DNA from: an uncultured Actinomyces sp.
Lineage (GTDB): Bacteria > Actinomycetota > Actinomycetes > Actinomycetales > Actinomycetaceae
Direction of reading: 5' to 3'
Length of the DNA stretch: 7,545 bases
Assembly (NCBI GenBank): GCA_938028585.1
Contig: CALIZH010000148.1
Span: 1 to 7,545 of the forward strand
Part shown: positions 1-6,815 of the stretch, one piece after another
How the letters are laid out: every line of letters begins with the position of its first letter
Position numbering within the stretch: position 1 is the stretch's first letter
The notes under the pieces: generated by a model
Told to the model about the DNA's origin: nothing
What the model saw: the letters and a program-made list of their open reading frames with translations, nothing else
The model's database searches: none
Translations under genes and position numbers: made by a program

Positions 1-323
1 CGCATCGAGACCGTCACCAGGCGCTTGATCAGGTCCACGACCGCGTCGGGGCGGCCCTGCTCGCGCAGGAAGTCGTTCGGGTCGTTCACGATGCCCGAGG
101 CCTTGTCCGTCTTCACGTGGTAGCGGTCAATGATCCACTCGAGCGGGCTGCGGCCCGAAATCGAATACCCCTGCGCCTGGGCCGGAATGCCGGTCAGCGT
201 CACGTAGTCGTTGTACTCCAAGCGCGTGACGTCCTTATCGCGGCGCCCCAACGCAGGGAAACGCATCTGCTTCCCGATCCGGTAGCGCTCCCACGGGTCC
301 GCGGGCGCGTGCAGGCTCGTCAC
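1..323 (-). pseudogene. C-terminal fragment of a type ISP-like restriction enzyme / predicted helicase
   Basis: Reading the minus strand from 323 down to the left edge gives about 107 open codons with no frameshift. The translation contains ADPWERYRIGK, then EYNDYVTLTGIP, then LEWIIDRYHVKTDKASGIVNDP, ending VDLIKRLVTVSM at the edge. From memory of the family, these blocks match the far C-terminal region of large COG4889-type helicase-methylase proteins (type ISP restriction enzymes), which cut and methylate DNA as a single polypeptide. The frame has a TAG directly upstream of the first codon (325-327), so the N-terminal ATPase, nuclease and methylase domains are missing. The gene's end lies outside the window. 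G+C is about 66% over 1-300 by hand count, higher than the neighbour. It is probably a non-functional remnant or the product of a false join. The family call rests on recalled motifs, not a search. Confidence 0.6.
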
Positions 324-327
324 CTAC
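318..327. other. Breakpoint joining two N-terminally truncated genes
   Basis: The minus-strand type ISP-like fragment and the plus-strand DUF2326 fragment lie head to head and both lose family-like sequence within a few bases of here. There is no intergenic space, promoter or start region for either gene. G+C drops from about 66% on the left to about 57% on the right. This fits a deletion or inversion breakpoint, or an assembly chimera. The exact base cannot be fixed from the sequence alone, and no duplicated target site or transposon end is visible. Confidence 0.55.
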
Positions 328-1215
328 CGCAAAGACGTCTCAGCGAAACTTGCTGTGCTGGAGAGAACCCGTCGCGGTACCCCAGAGATCGACACTGAGG
401 AAATCAACGAACTTGGCGTTTTCTTCCCTGACGCGAACATCGCGGCATTGCGTCAGATAGAAGGCTTCCATCGCAAGCTGACCGGACTACTCGACCGACA
501 GCTCGATGAACAACAGGCTCGTTACAACGAGATTGCCGACGTGCTGGATGGGCAGATCAATCAGGTCCGCACCCAGCTGGCCGCCATCAGTATCTCTTCG
601 AACCTCAACGACCAGGAGCTTGCTGACGCCGGTCGGTATAACGCGACCATTCAGCGCCTCACCGCTCAGATCGACGCCTTCGAGAAGACGCAGGCCGCCA
701 AGATAGAAGCCAAGGAAGGGGCTGAGGAACTCGCGAACAGACGGCCAGCGCTCTTGGGAGAAATGACCGGGAAGCTCAACCAAGCGCTGGCTGATGGCAA
801 CAAGGCAATCTACGGTGACAGTCAGAACCCTCCCGAGTTCAAGCTGAAAGAGGGAAGCCAGGGTAATCAGACCTACCAGTTCGGCACACCAAGAGACAAA
901 GGCGACGGCACTAAAGCTAAGAACCTCATCCTGTTCGATTTGTCAGTGCTTCAGCTTACGAGCCTGCTCGCCGTCATCCATGATTCAACGATCATCAAGA
1001 ACATCGGAGACGAGCTTGTCGAAAAGATCATGCTACTGTACGTGGAGAGTGAGCGGTACGGAAAGCAAGTGTTCGTTGCCTTCGACAAGCACCTGTCGTA
1101 CACCGCTGCAACCCAAGCGACGGTTGAAAGCCACACGGTTATCGAGCTTGGCGAGGGCACGGCATCACTGTACGGGTGGGCATGGAACACGAAGGACGAA
1201 AGGGGCGAGGAATGA
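325..1215 (+). CDS. DUF2326 protein (ABC-three-component SMC-like ATPase), 5'-truncated
   Basis: The frame is open from 286 and family-like sequence begins near 325 (TYRKDVSAKLAVLE). The first usable start is GTG 355, giving 286 aa; the numbering below counts from there. A block with EINELGVFFPD (18-27) precedes IEGFH (35-39). A long charged helical, coiled-coil-like stretch covers about 40-128. The C-terminal ATPase-like part has KNLILFDLSVLQLT (189-202), LLAVIHDS (204-211) and YGKQVFVAFDK (235-245). This order matches the C-terminal half of DUF2326 proteins, the SMC/Rad50-like ATPases of ABC-3C systems, thought to act in conflict or defence. The N-terminal Walker A half is absent, so the product should not be a working ATPase. 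Its stop overlaps the next start in ATGA, so it heads the hsd transcription unit. The GTG at 355 is probably not the natural start. The family call comes from recalled motifs. Confidence 0.7.
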   Translation, partial: YRKDVSAKLAVLERTRRGTPEIDTEEINELGVFFPDANIAALRQIEGFHRKLTGLLDRQLDEQQARYNEIADVLDGQINQVRTQLAAISISSNLNDQELADAGRYNATIQRLTAQIDAFEKTQAAKIEAKEGAEELANRRPALLGEMTGKLNQALADGNKAIYGDSQNPPEFKLKEGSQGNQTYQFGTPRDKGDGTKAKNLILFDLSVLQLTSLLAVIHDSTIIKNIGDELVEKIMLLYVESERYGKQVFVAFDKHLSYTAATQATVESHTVIELGEGTASLYGWAWNTKDERGEE

Positions 1216-1424
1216 AGCTCCGCTACAACAAGCTTTGGAAACTGTTGATCGACAAAGGGATGAACAAGACCCAGCTCCAGACCAAGGCAAAGATCTCGCG
1301 ATCGACCATGGCGAAGCTCGGGCGAGGCGGCAACGTACAGACTGATGTGCTCGTGCGAATCTGCGAGACCCTTGTTTGCGACATCGCAGACATCGTCGAG
1401 GTTGTTGAAGGCGAAGGAGCCTAG
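1212..1424 (+). CDS. Small HTH (XRE/Cro-type) transcriptional regulator
   Basis: This is a 70-residue protein that is essentially one helix-turn-helix domain. Residues 1-13 form the first helix (RYNKLWKLLIDKG). NKTQLQTKAKI (18-28) and SRSTMAKLGRGG (29-40) look like the HTH pair, and VQTDVLVRICETLVCDIADIVEVV is the typical closing helices. The ATG at 1212 overlaps the upstream stop (ATGA) and follows AGGGG at 1201-1205; an in-frame ATG at 1176 would give a non-homologous extension, so I reject it. hsdR begins 3 nt after the stop. The position suggests it controls this operon, like controller proteins of other restriction systems. It could instead be the regulator of the DUF2326 system. No operator was identified. 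Confidence 0.85.
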   Translation: MKLRYNKLWKLLIDKGMNKTQLQTKAKISRSTMAKLGRGGNVQTDVLVRICETLVCDIADIVEVVEGEGA

Positions 1425-1427
1425 ATT

Positions 1428-4400
1428 ATGGCACGAATGCGGACTTTTGATGAGGCGACCAGGGTGCAGATGCCAGCGATGGTTCATCTGACCAGACTGG
1501 GGTACACCTACTTCGGTAAGGTCACCGAGGACATGGCCGGTGACGTATATGACCCGGATACGAACATCTTCATCGAAGTGTTCAAGTCTCAGTTCGAGAA
1601 GCTCAACCCCGAGCATGCGGGCCGCGCCGACGAGGTGCTTCGTAGCATCCGACAGGAACTCGACAATGACGACCTGGGTCGGAGCTTCTACAACCGTCTG
1701 GTCAGTTCAAGCCCAGTGAGGTTGGTTGACTTCGACAATCCCGCGAATAACACGTTTCATTTCACTGCTGAGTTCACGTGTAAGAACGGGCAGGATGAGT
1801 TCCGCCCGGACATCACCCTTTTTGTGAATGGTCTCCCTCTGTCTTTTGTGGAGGTGAAGAAGCCAAACAATCGGGGCGGAATGGTTGCTGAGAGCACGCG
1901 CATGAACCGTGGGCGTTTCCCAAATCGCAAGTTCCGCCGATTCATCAACATCACGCAGTTGATGATTTTCTCCAACAACATGGAGTACGACGCGGAGGGA
2001 GGCATCACCCCGATCCAGGGTGTTTTCTACTGCACGGGCGCGCGCGGTGATGCGAAGTTCTCTACATTCCGTGAAGACAACCCAGCAGGGTCAGCCGAGG
2101 CACCCTTCCATGCACAATTCCCCTACGCAAAGGTCGACGACGACGTTGAGCGACAGATCTTGGATGACTACAACGTTCAAGTCATTCGCACCACCCCTGA
2201 GTACGCCACGAATCTGAAAGAGAACACGCCAACGAACCGGGTGCTCACTTCGATGGTGTCCCCAGAGCGGCTGCTGTTCCTCATCAAGTACGGGATCGCC
2301 TACGTGCGAATCGACCGTGAGGTTGACGGAAAGATCGAATCCACCGATCAAAAGCACATCATGCGCTATCAACAGTTGTTCGCGTCCTTGGCGGTACGTC
2401 AACGGCTCAATGAGGGCGTCACTTCTGGGGTCATTTGGCATACGCAAGGTAGTGGCAAGACGGCTTTGTCCTACTACTTGAACAACGTGCTGACCGACTA
2501 TTACGCAGCGCATAACAAAGTGGCGAAGTTCTACTTCATCGTTGACCGTCTCGACCTTCTAGAGCAAGCATCGCAAGAGTTCGAAGCGCGCGGCTTGGAA
2601 GTGAAGACCGCGAACTCACGTGTAGAACTGATGGAACAGTTCCGCACGAATCAATCACTTGAGGGTGACTCGGGACGGCGTGAAGTGACCGTTGTGAACA
2701 TCCAACGGTTCGACGAGGACAAAACCAAGATCGATGCATCTGCCTATGCGACGAACCTGCAACGAGTGTTCATCATCGATGAGGCGCACCGAGGCTACAA
2801 CCCGAAAGGTAGCTTCCTGGCAAACATGCTCGAATCTGACCCCAACTCGGTTAAGATCGCGCTCACTGGCACGCCGCTACTCAAAGATGAGCGTGCATCC
2901 TGGAAAGTCTTCGGCGATTACCTGCACACCTACTACTACGACAAGTCAATCCAAGACGGCTACACCCTCAAGATCATCCGCGAGGACATCGAGACCGCCT
3001 ACCGGGACAAGCTCTCTGAGATCTACGACAGCCTCGACCATCTGGTACTCAAGAAAGAGGTCAGTAAGAAGGAAATCGTCGAACACGAGCACTACGTCAA
3101 AGAACTGCTTCGCTACGTCATCACCGACTTCAAGCGCTTCCGTACGATCAACGGTGACGACAGCCTTGGCGGCATGGTGATCTGCGAGACCAGCCAACAA
3201 GCTCGGAACATCGCCGCGTACTTCGATGAAATCCAGGCAGAACTCAACGCGACGAGCAGTAACCCGTCGAAGCTGCGCGCTGGCCTGATCCTATTCGACA
3301 GCGATGACAAAGACACCCAAAAGCAGATCATCAAAGACTTCAAGAAGAACTACACCGTAGACATCCTGATCGTTTTCAACATGCTTCTCACCGGGTTCGA
3401 CGCACCCCGACTCAAACGTCTGTACCTCGGTCGAAAACTCAAAGACCACAACCTGCTCCAAGCGCTGACGCGCGTCAACCGCCCCTACAAAGACCACAAG
3501 TACGGGTACGTAGTGGACTTTGCAGACATCAAACAGAACTTTGACGAAACCAACGCGGCCTACCTCAAGGAACTCAACAAGTTCAACGACCCAGAAGAAA
3601 CGGGAGAGGACGGGCGCGCCGCGATTGAACAAGTAATTGAGGATCCCGCCGCGCTCGTCGCTCAAGTACGCGAGGCCAGGAACATCCTCTTCACTTACGA
3701 TCTCGATAACGCTGAAGAATTCAGCCGCCAGATAGCAGGGATCGACGAGAAAGAGACACTCGTTGAACTCCGGAAGGCCCTGCAGTCAATCCGGGAAGGC
3801 ATTAACCTCGCACGCACCTTCGGCGACGATGACCTCAAGGCCGCGATGGAGCGAATGAACATTGAGAAGCTCGCTTCCCTGCTCTCCGAAGTTGAGAACG
3901 CCATCGGTATCCTCAACCAGAAAGAAGCGTTCACAAGCACCGATGAAACCCGACGGGTCATCAACGAGGCGATGCTCGACATTGAGTTCAAGTTCCGTCT
4001 GAAGAACGAAGAGGAACTGAGCATCCTCGCCGGTGCAGGCGACAAGTTCCAAGCGAAGTGGAGGCGCGCGATCCGCGAGTTCACAGCGAACATAGACCAA
4101 GAAGACCCCGAGTTCGTTACCCTCCGCGACGCCTTCATGCATCGGTTCAAAGAGCGTGGCTTCGTCATCGACTCGATGAGCGCCTTCGACGAAGAAGACC
4201 GCGCCCTTGACCAAGTCATGGATCGCCTCATCGAGATCAAGCGACGCAACAATGCCTTGCTGTGTCGATACAACGATGACCCGAAGTTTGTGCGCGTTCA
4301 CAAACGAATTCGGGAGGAAAGCGAACAGCGCCGCAGATCAGGGCAGCCACCTATGGGGTTCGAATATGACGAGGAACTCGTCGAGTTCCTTACTGTCGTG

Positions 4401-4604
4401 AAGAAAGAGATTGACTACAAGATATACGAACGAGCCGACATTCTGAGAACCGATGGGTACTTCTCCCAGGTCGTGATGCAGACTCTGGCTTTAGGTCTAG
4501 CAGAACTCAACCTCAACGGCACCCGAGCCGACAGAACCTTCATGCAAGAACGCATCACTCGCCAATACCGCGACCAGTACACCGGCGCACACACGATTGC
4601 ATGA
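1428..4604 (+). CDS. hsdR: Type I restriction enzyme subunit R (HsdR)
   Basis: This 1058-aa protein is the nuclease and DNA-translocating motor subunit of a type I restriction complex (R2M2S). The N-terminal PD-(D/E)xK nuclease has D128 in FRPDITLFVNG and E142/K144 in FVEVKKP, followed by QLMIFSNN (177-184). The SF2 motor follows: Walker A TQGSGKT (339-345), DEAH box IIDEAH (449-454), motif III ALTGTP (478-483), motif V LLTGFDAP (653-660) and motif VI QALTRVNRP (678-686). The rest is a long, charged, mostly helical C-terminal region, as expected for HsdM contacts. Length and all key residues fit an intact enzyme. The ATG at 1428 is preceded by AAGGAG (1414-1419) with 8 nt spacing. The stop overlaps the first possible ATG of the hsdM frame. 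It is transcribed with its neighbours; nothing in it looks damaged. Confidence 0.97.
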   Translation: MARMRTFDEATRVQMPAMVHLTRLGYTYFGKVTEDMAGDVYDPDTNIFIEVFKSQFEKLNPEHAGRADEVLRSIRQELDNDDLGRSFYNRLVSSSPVRLVDFDNPANNTFHFTAEFTCKNGQDEFRPDITLFVNGLPLSFVEVKKPNNRGGMVAESTRMNRGRFPNRKFRRFINITQLMIFSNNMEYDAEGGITPIQGVFYCTGARGDAKFSTFREDNPAGSAEAPFHAQFPYAKVDDDVERQILDDYNVQVIRTTPEYATNLKENTPTNRVLTSMVSPERLLFLIKYGIAYVRIDREVDGKIESTDQKHIMRYQQLFASLAVRQRLNEGVTSGVIWHTQGSGKTALSYYLNNVLTDYYAAHNKVAKFYFIVDRLDLLEQASQEFEARGLEVKTANSRVELMEQFRTNQSLEGDSGRREVTVVNIQRFDEDKTKIDASAYATNLQRVFIIDEAHRGYNPKGSFLANMLESDPNSVKIALTGTPLLKDERASWKVFGDYLHTYYYDKSIQDGYTLKIIREDIETAYRDKLSEIYDSLDHLVLKKEVSKKEIVEHEHYVKELLRYVITDFKRFRTINGDDSLGGMVICETSQQARNIAAYFDEIQAELNATSSNPSKLRAGLILFDSDDKDTQKQIIKDFKKNYTVDILIVFNMLLTGFDAPRLKRLYLGRKLKDHNLLQALTRVNRPYKDHKYGYVVDFADIKQNFDETNAAYLKELNKFNDPEETGEDGRAAIEQVIEDPAALVAQVREARNILFTYDLDNAEEFSRQIAGIDEKETLVELRKALQSIREGINLARTFGDDDLKAAMERMNIEKLASLLSEVENAIGILNQKEAFTSTDETRRVINEAMLDIEFKFRLKNEEELSILAGAGDKFQAKWRRAIREFTANIDQEDPEFVTLRDAFMHRFKERGFVIDSMSAFDEEDRALDQVMDRLIEIKRRNNALLCRYNDDPKFVRVHKRIREESEQRRRSGQPPMGFEYDEELVEFLTVVKKEIDYKIYERADILRTDGYFSQVVMQTLALGLAELNLNGTRADRTFMQERITRQYRDQYTGAHTIA

Positions 4605-4606
4605 TG

Positions 4607-4612
4607 AAAGGA
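4607..4612 (+). promoter_or_regulatory. Shine-Dalgarno site deciding the hsdM start
   Basis: AAAGGA lies 9 nt before the GTG at 4622. No comparable purine run precedes the in-frame ATGs at 4601 and 4604. It favours GTG 4622 as the hsdM start, although reinitiation at the ATGA overlap (4601-4604) remains possible. Confidence 0.55.
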
Positions 4613-4621
4613 TCAAACTTC

Positions 4622-6250
4622 GTGAGCCAAGACATCAAGAGGGACACCGCTGAACTCATAGACGCCCTCAAAGCAACCTGCCAAACGTACGGTCTGGGTA
4701 ACGACGGCAACGAGTACAAGATCATCACACAAGTGTTCTTGTACAAGTTCCTCAATGATAAATTCGGCTACGAGGTCAAGAAGCTCAGCCCGGCGCTCGC
4801 CGATGCCGACCAGTGGGAAATCGCCTACGCTCATATGAGCGAGGACGAGCGGCTCGATCTGCTTGATCTGCTCTCTCCTGACGTTCCACGTCTGAAGCCT
4901 GAACACCTTATAGCGAACCTGTGGAACCAACAAGCCAAGGGCGAGTTTGACGCGATCTTCGACGCAATCATGCTGGACATCGCAAATGACAACATCGAAA
5001 TCTTCTCGACCCAAACCACTGAGCGCACCAAGATCCCCTTGTTTGAGCGACTCACCATCTACGTCACCGATGATGCACAACGCGCGGCTTTCGCCAGAGC
5101 GCTTATAGATAAGCTGGTGAACTTCTCGTTCGAGGATTCTTTCAAAGAGCACTACGACTTCTTCGCCGCAGTGTTCGAATACCTGATCAAGGACTACAAC
5201 ACCGCCGGTGGAGGCAAGTACGCCGAGTACTACACACCGCACGCCATCGCCACCATCATGGCCAGGCTACTCGTTGGAGACGAACACGACCTCCACAACG
5301 TCGAGTGCTACGACCCGTCAGCCGGAACCGGAACGCTCCTCATGGCGCTCAGCCACGCAATCGGTGAAGACAGATGCACGATCTTTGCCCAAGACATCTC
5401 CCAGCGCAGCAACAAGATGCTCAAGCTGAACCTCATCCTCAACTCGCTGGTCTCGTCACTGGATCACGCGGTTCAGGGCGACACACTCACCCAGCCGTAT
5501 CACAAGAGCGACGACGGATCCGAGCTTCGACAGTTTGACTATGTGGTGTCGAACCCACCCTTCAAAATGGACTTCTCGGACACCCGAGAGAGACTGTCCG
5601 CGATGCCTGAACGTTTCTGGGGCGGCGTACCGAAGGTTCCCGCGAAAAACAAAGACAAGATGGCGATCTATCCGCTATTTATCCAGCACGTCATCAACTC
5701 CCTCAAACCGGAGGGCAAAGGCGCAATCGTCGTACCCACAGGTTTCCTGACCGCCAAAACCGGCGTCGAGAAGAACGTGCTACACCGCCTGATCGACGAC
5801 AGAATCGTCTACGGCGCAGTCAGCATGCCATCCAACGTGTTTGCCAACACCGGCACCAACGTCTCCGTACTGTTCTTCGACAAATCGGGTGACAGTGACA
5901 ACGTCACCTTGATAGATGCATCCAAACTCGGTGAACTCTACAAAGAAGGCCGTATCCAGAAACGTCGCCTCCGCGCAGAGGAGATCGATCAGATCGTCGA
6001 GACGTTCACCAAACAAGAAGCTGTGGATGACTTCTCCGTAATCGTCAGCTACGACGACATCAAAGAAAAGAACTACTCCCTCGCAGCAGGCCAATACTTC
6101 GACGTCAAGATCGAGTACGTCGACCTTAGCCCCGAAGAGTTCCAAGCCCAAATGGCCGAATACCAAGCCACGCTCCAAGACCTCTTCACCAAGAGTGCGA
6201 ACCTGCAAGACGAAATCATGACTCAACTCGGCACGGTGAGCTATGAGTGA
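4622..6250 (+). CDS. hsdM: Type I DNA methyltransferase subunit M (HsdM)
   Basis: This is the N6-adenine methyltransferase subunit, which binds S-adenosylmethionine and, with HsdS, methylates the bipartite target; HsdR joins for cleavage. From the GTG start it is 542 aa. The helical N-terminal domain includes GNEYKIITQVFLYKFLNDKFG (about 29-49). AEYYTPH (about 201-207) precedes SAM-binding motif I, DPSAGTGTLL (about 231-240), and catalytic motif IV is NPPF (about 311-314), the amino-methylase signature for adenine. A helical C-terminal tail follows. All expected motifs are present and the length is normal. The start choice rests on AAAGGA at 4607-4612 and on my memory that relatives begin close to SQDIKRDT; ATG 4601, overlapping the hsdR stop, would add seven residues. 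The stop overlaps the hsdS start by 8 nt, indicating coupled translation. Confidence 0.96.
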   Translation: MSQDIKRDTAELIDALKATCQTYGLGNDGNEYKIITQVFLYKFLNDKFGYEVKKLSPALADADQWEIAYAHMSEDERLDLLDLLSPDVPRLKPEHLIANLWNQQAKGEFDAIFDAIMLDIANDNIEIFSTQTTERTKIPLFERLTIYVTDDAQRAAFARALIDKLVNFSFEDSFKEHYDFFAAVFEYLIKDYNTAGGGKYAEYYTPHAIATIMARLLVGDEHDLHNVECYDPSAGTGTLLMALSHAIGEDRCTIFAQDISQRSNKMLKLNLILNSLVSSLDHAVQGDTLTQPYHKSDDGSELRQFDYVVSNPPFKMDFSDTRERLSAMPERFWGGVPKVPAKNKDKMAIYPLFIQHVINSLKPEGKGAIVVPTGFLTAKTGVEKNVLHRLIDDRIVYGAVSMPSNVFANTGTNVSVLFFDKSGDSDNVTLIDASKLGELYKEGRIQKRRLRAEEIDQIVETFTKQEAVDDFSVIVSYDDIKEKNYSLAAGQYFDVKIEYVDLSPEEFQAQMAEYQATLQDLFTKSANLQDEIMTQLGTVSYE

Positions 6251-6815
6251 GTTCAAGCGGCACCGCCTTGCAGATCTCTATGAAATCAGCTCTGGTATCT
6301 CAACTACGAAGGATCAAGCTGGCCACGGCGCTCCCTTCGTAGCCTTCAAAGACATCTACAACAACTACTTCATCCCAGAGCGCCTAACTGAACTTATGGA
6401 CACTACCCCTGAGCAACAGGAGAAGTTCTCGGTTCGGGAAGGCGACGTGTTTCTGACAAGAACCAGTGAGACCCTCGACGAACTCGCAATGAGTAGCGTT
6501 GCCCTCCAAGACCATCCAAACGCAACATTCAGTGGCTTCGCCAAGCGATTACGTCCGCGCGATCCGTCAAACCCAGACCCACAGTTTATGGGCTTCTTTC
6601 TGCGCAGCGATTACTTCAGAAGAATCATCAACAGCGTCACGACGATGACAACCCGAGCAAGCTTCAACGAAGCAATCTTCTCGCATGTCGAAGTTGATCT
6701 ACCTGATCTAGACTCCCAAGTTCAGATCGGCGAGTTACTGTACTCAATCGAACAACAGATTGAACTGAACAATCAGGTAAACGATAATTTATCTGAACTC
6801 GCCACCGTCGCCTGA
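6243..6815 (+). CDS. hsdS: Type I specificity subunit HsdS, half-length in this orientation (TRD1 only)
   Basis: HsdS chooses the DNA target through two recognition domains, each reading one half of a bipartite site, separated by helical conserved regions that bind HsdM. This frame gives 190 aa: one TRD (about 1-155, starting FKRHRLADLYEISSGI) and the start of the central conserved region (158-183, ending IELNNQVNDNL). From 6792 the last seven residues, SELATVA, and the stop at 6813 are read antisense to the 3' end of an inverted hsdS half, so they are not native HsdS sequence. A normal HsdS is about 400-450 aa. The ATG overlaps the hsdM stop, with GGTGAG at 6235-6240 as a weak ribosome site. 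Such half-subunits can pair to make a symmetrical specificity unit in some systems (known for truncated EcoR124-type HsdS); whether this one does is unknown. Confidence 0.93.
   Translation: MSEFKRHRLADLYEISSGISTTKDQAGHGAPFVAFKDIYNNYFIPERLTELMDTTPEQQEKFSVREGDVFLTRTSETLDELAMSSVALQDHPNATFSGFAKRLRPRDPSNPDPQFMGFFLRSDYFRRIINSVTTMTTRASFNEAIFSHVEVDLPDLDSQVQIGELLYSIEQQIELNNQVNDNLSELATVA

Noticed and set aside
117..398. Plus-strand 93-codon frame at the left edge
   Set aside because: It lies antisense to the type ISP-like fragment and crosses the breakpoint; its arginine-rich translation has no recognisable content.
951..1616. Long minus-strand open frame (221 codons) across the DUF2326, HTH and hsdR genes
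   Set aside because: It is antisense to three well-supported genes, has no recognisable domain, and its composition follows the codon pattern of the plus-strand genes.
3695..4301. Overlapping minus-strand open frames within hsdR
   Set aside because: Serine- and arginine-rich or low-complexity translations typical of antisense shadows; hsdR is intact in this region.
4601..4606. Tandem ATGs overlapping the hsdR stop as the hsdM start
   Set aside because: Not excluded, but there is no ribosome site before them, while GTG 4622 has AAAGGA at good spacing and gives the N-terminus I expect for the family.
4613..5242. 209-codon minus-strand open frame within hsdM
   Set aside because: Antisense shadow of the conserved HsdM N-terminal domain with no family resemblance.
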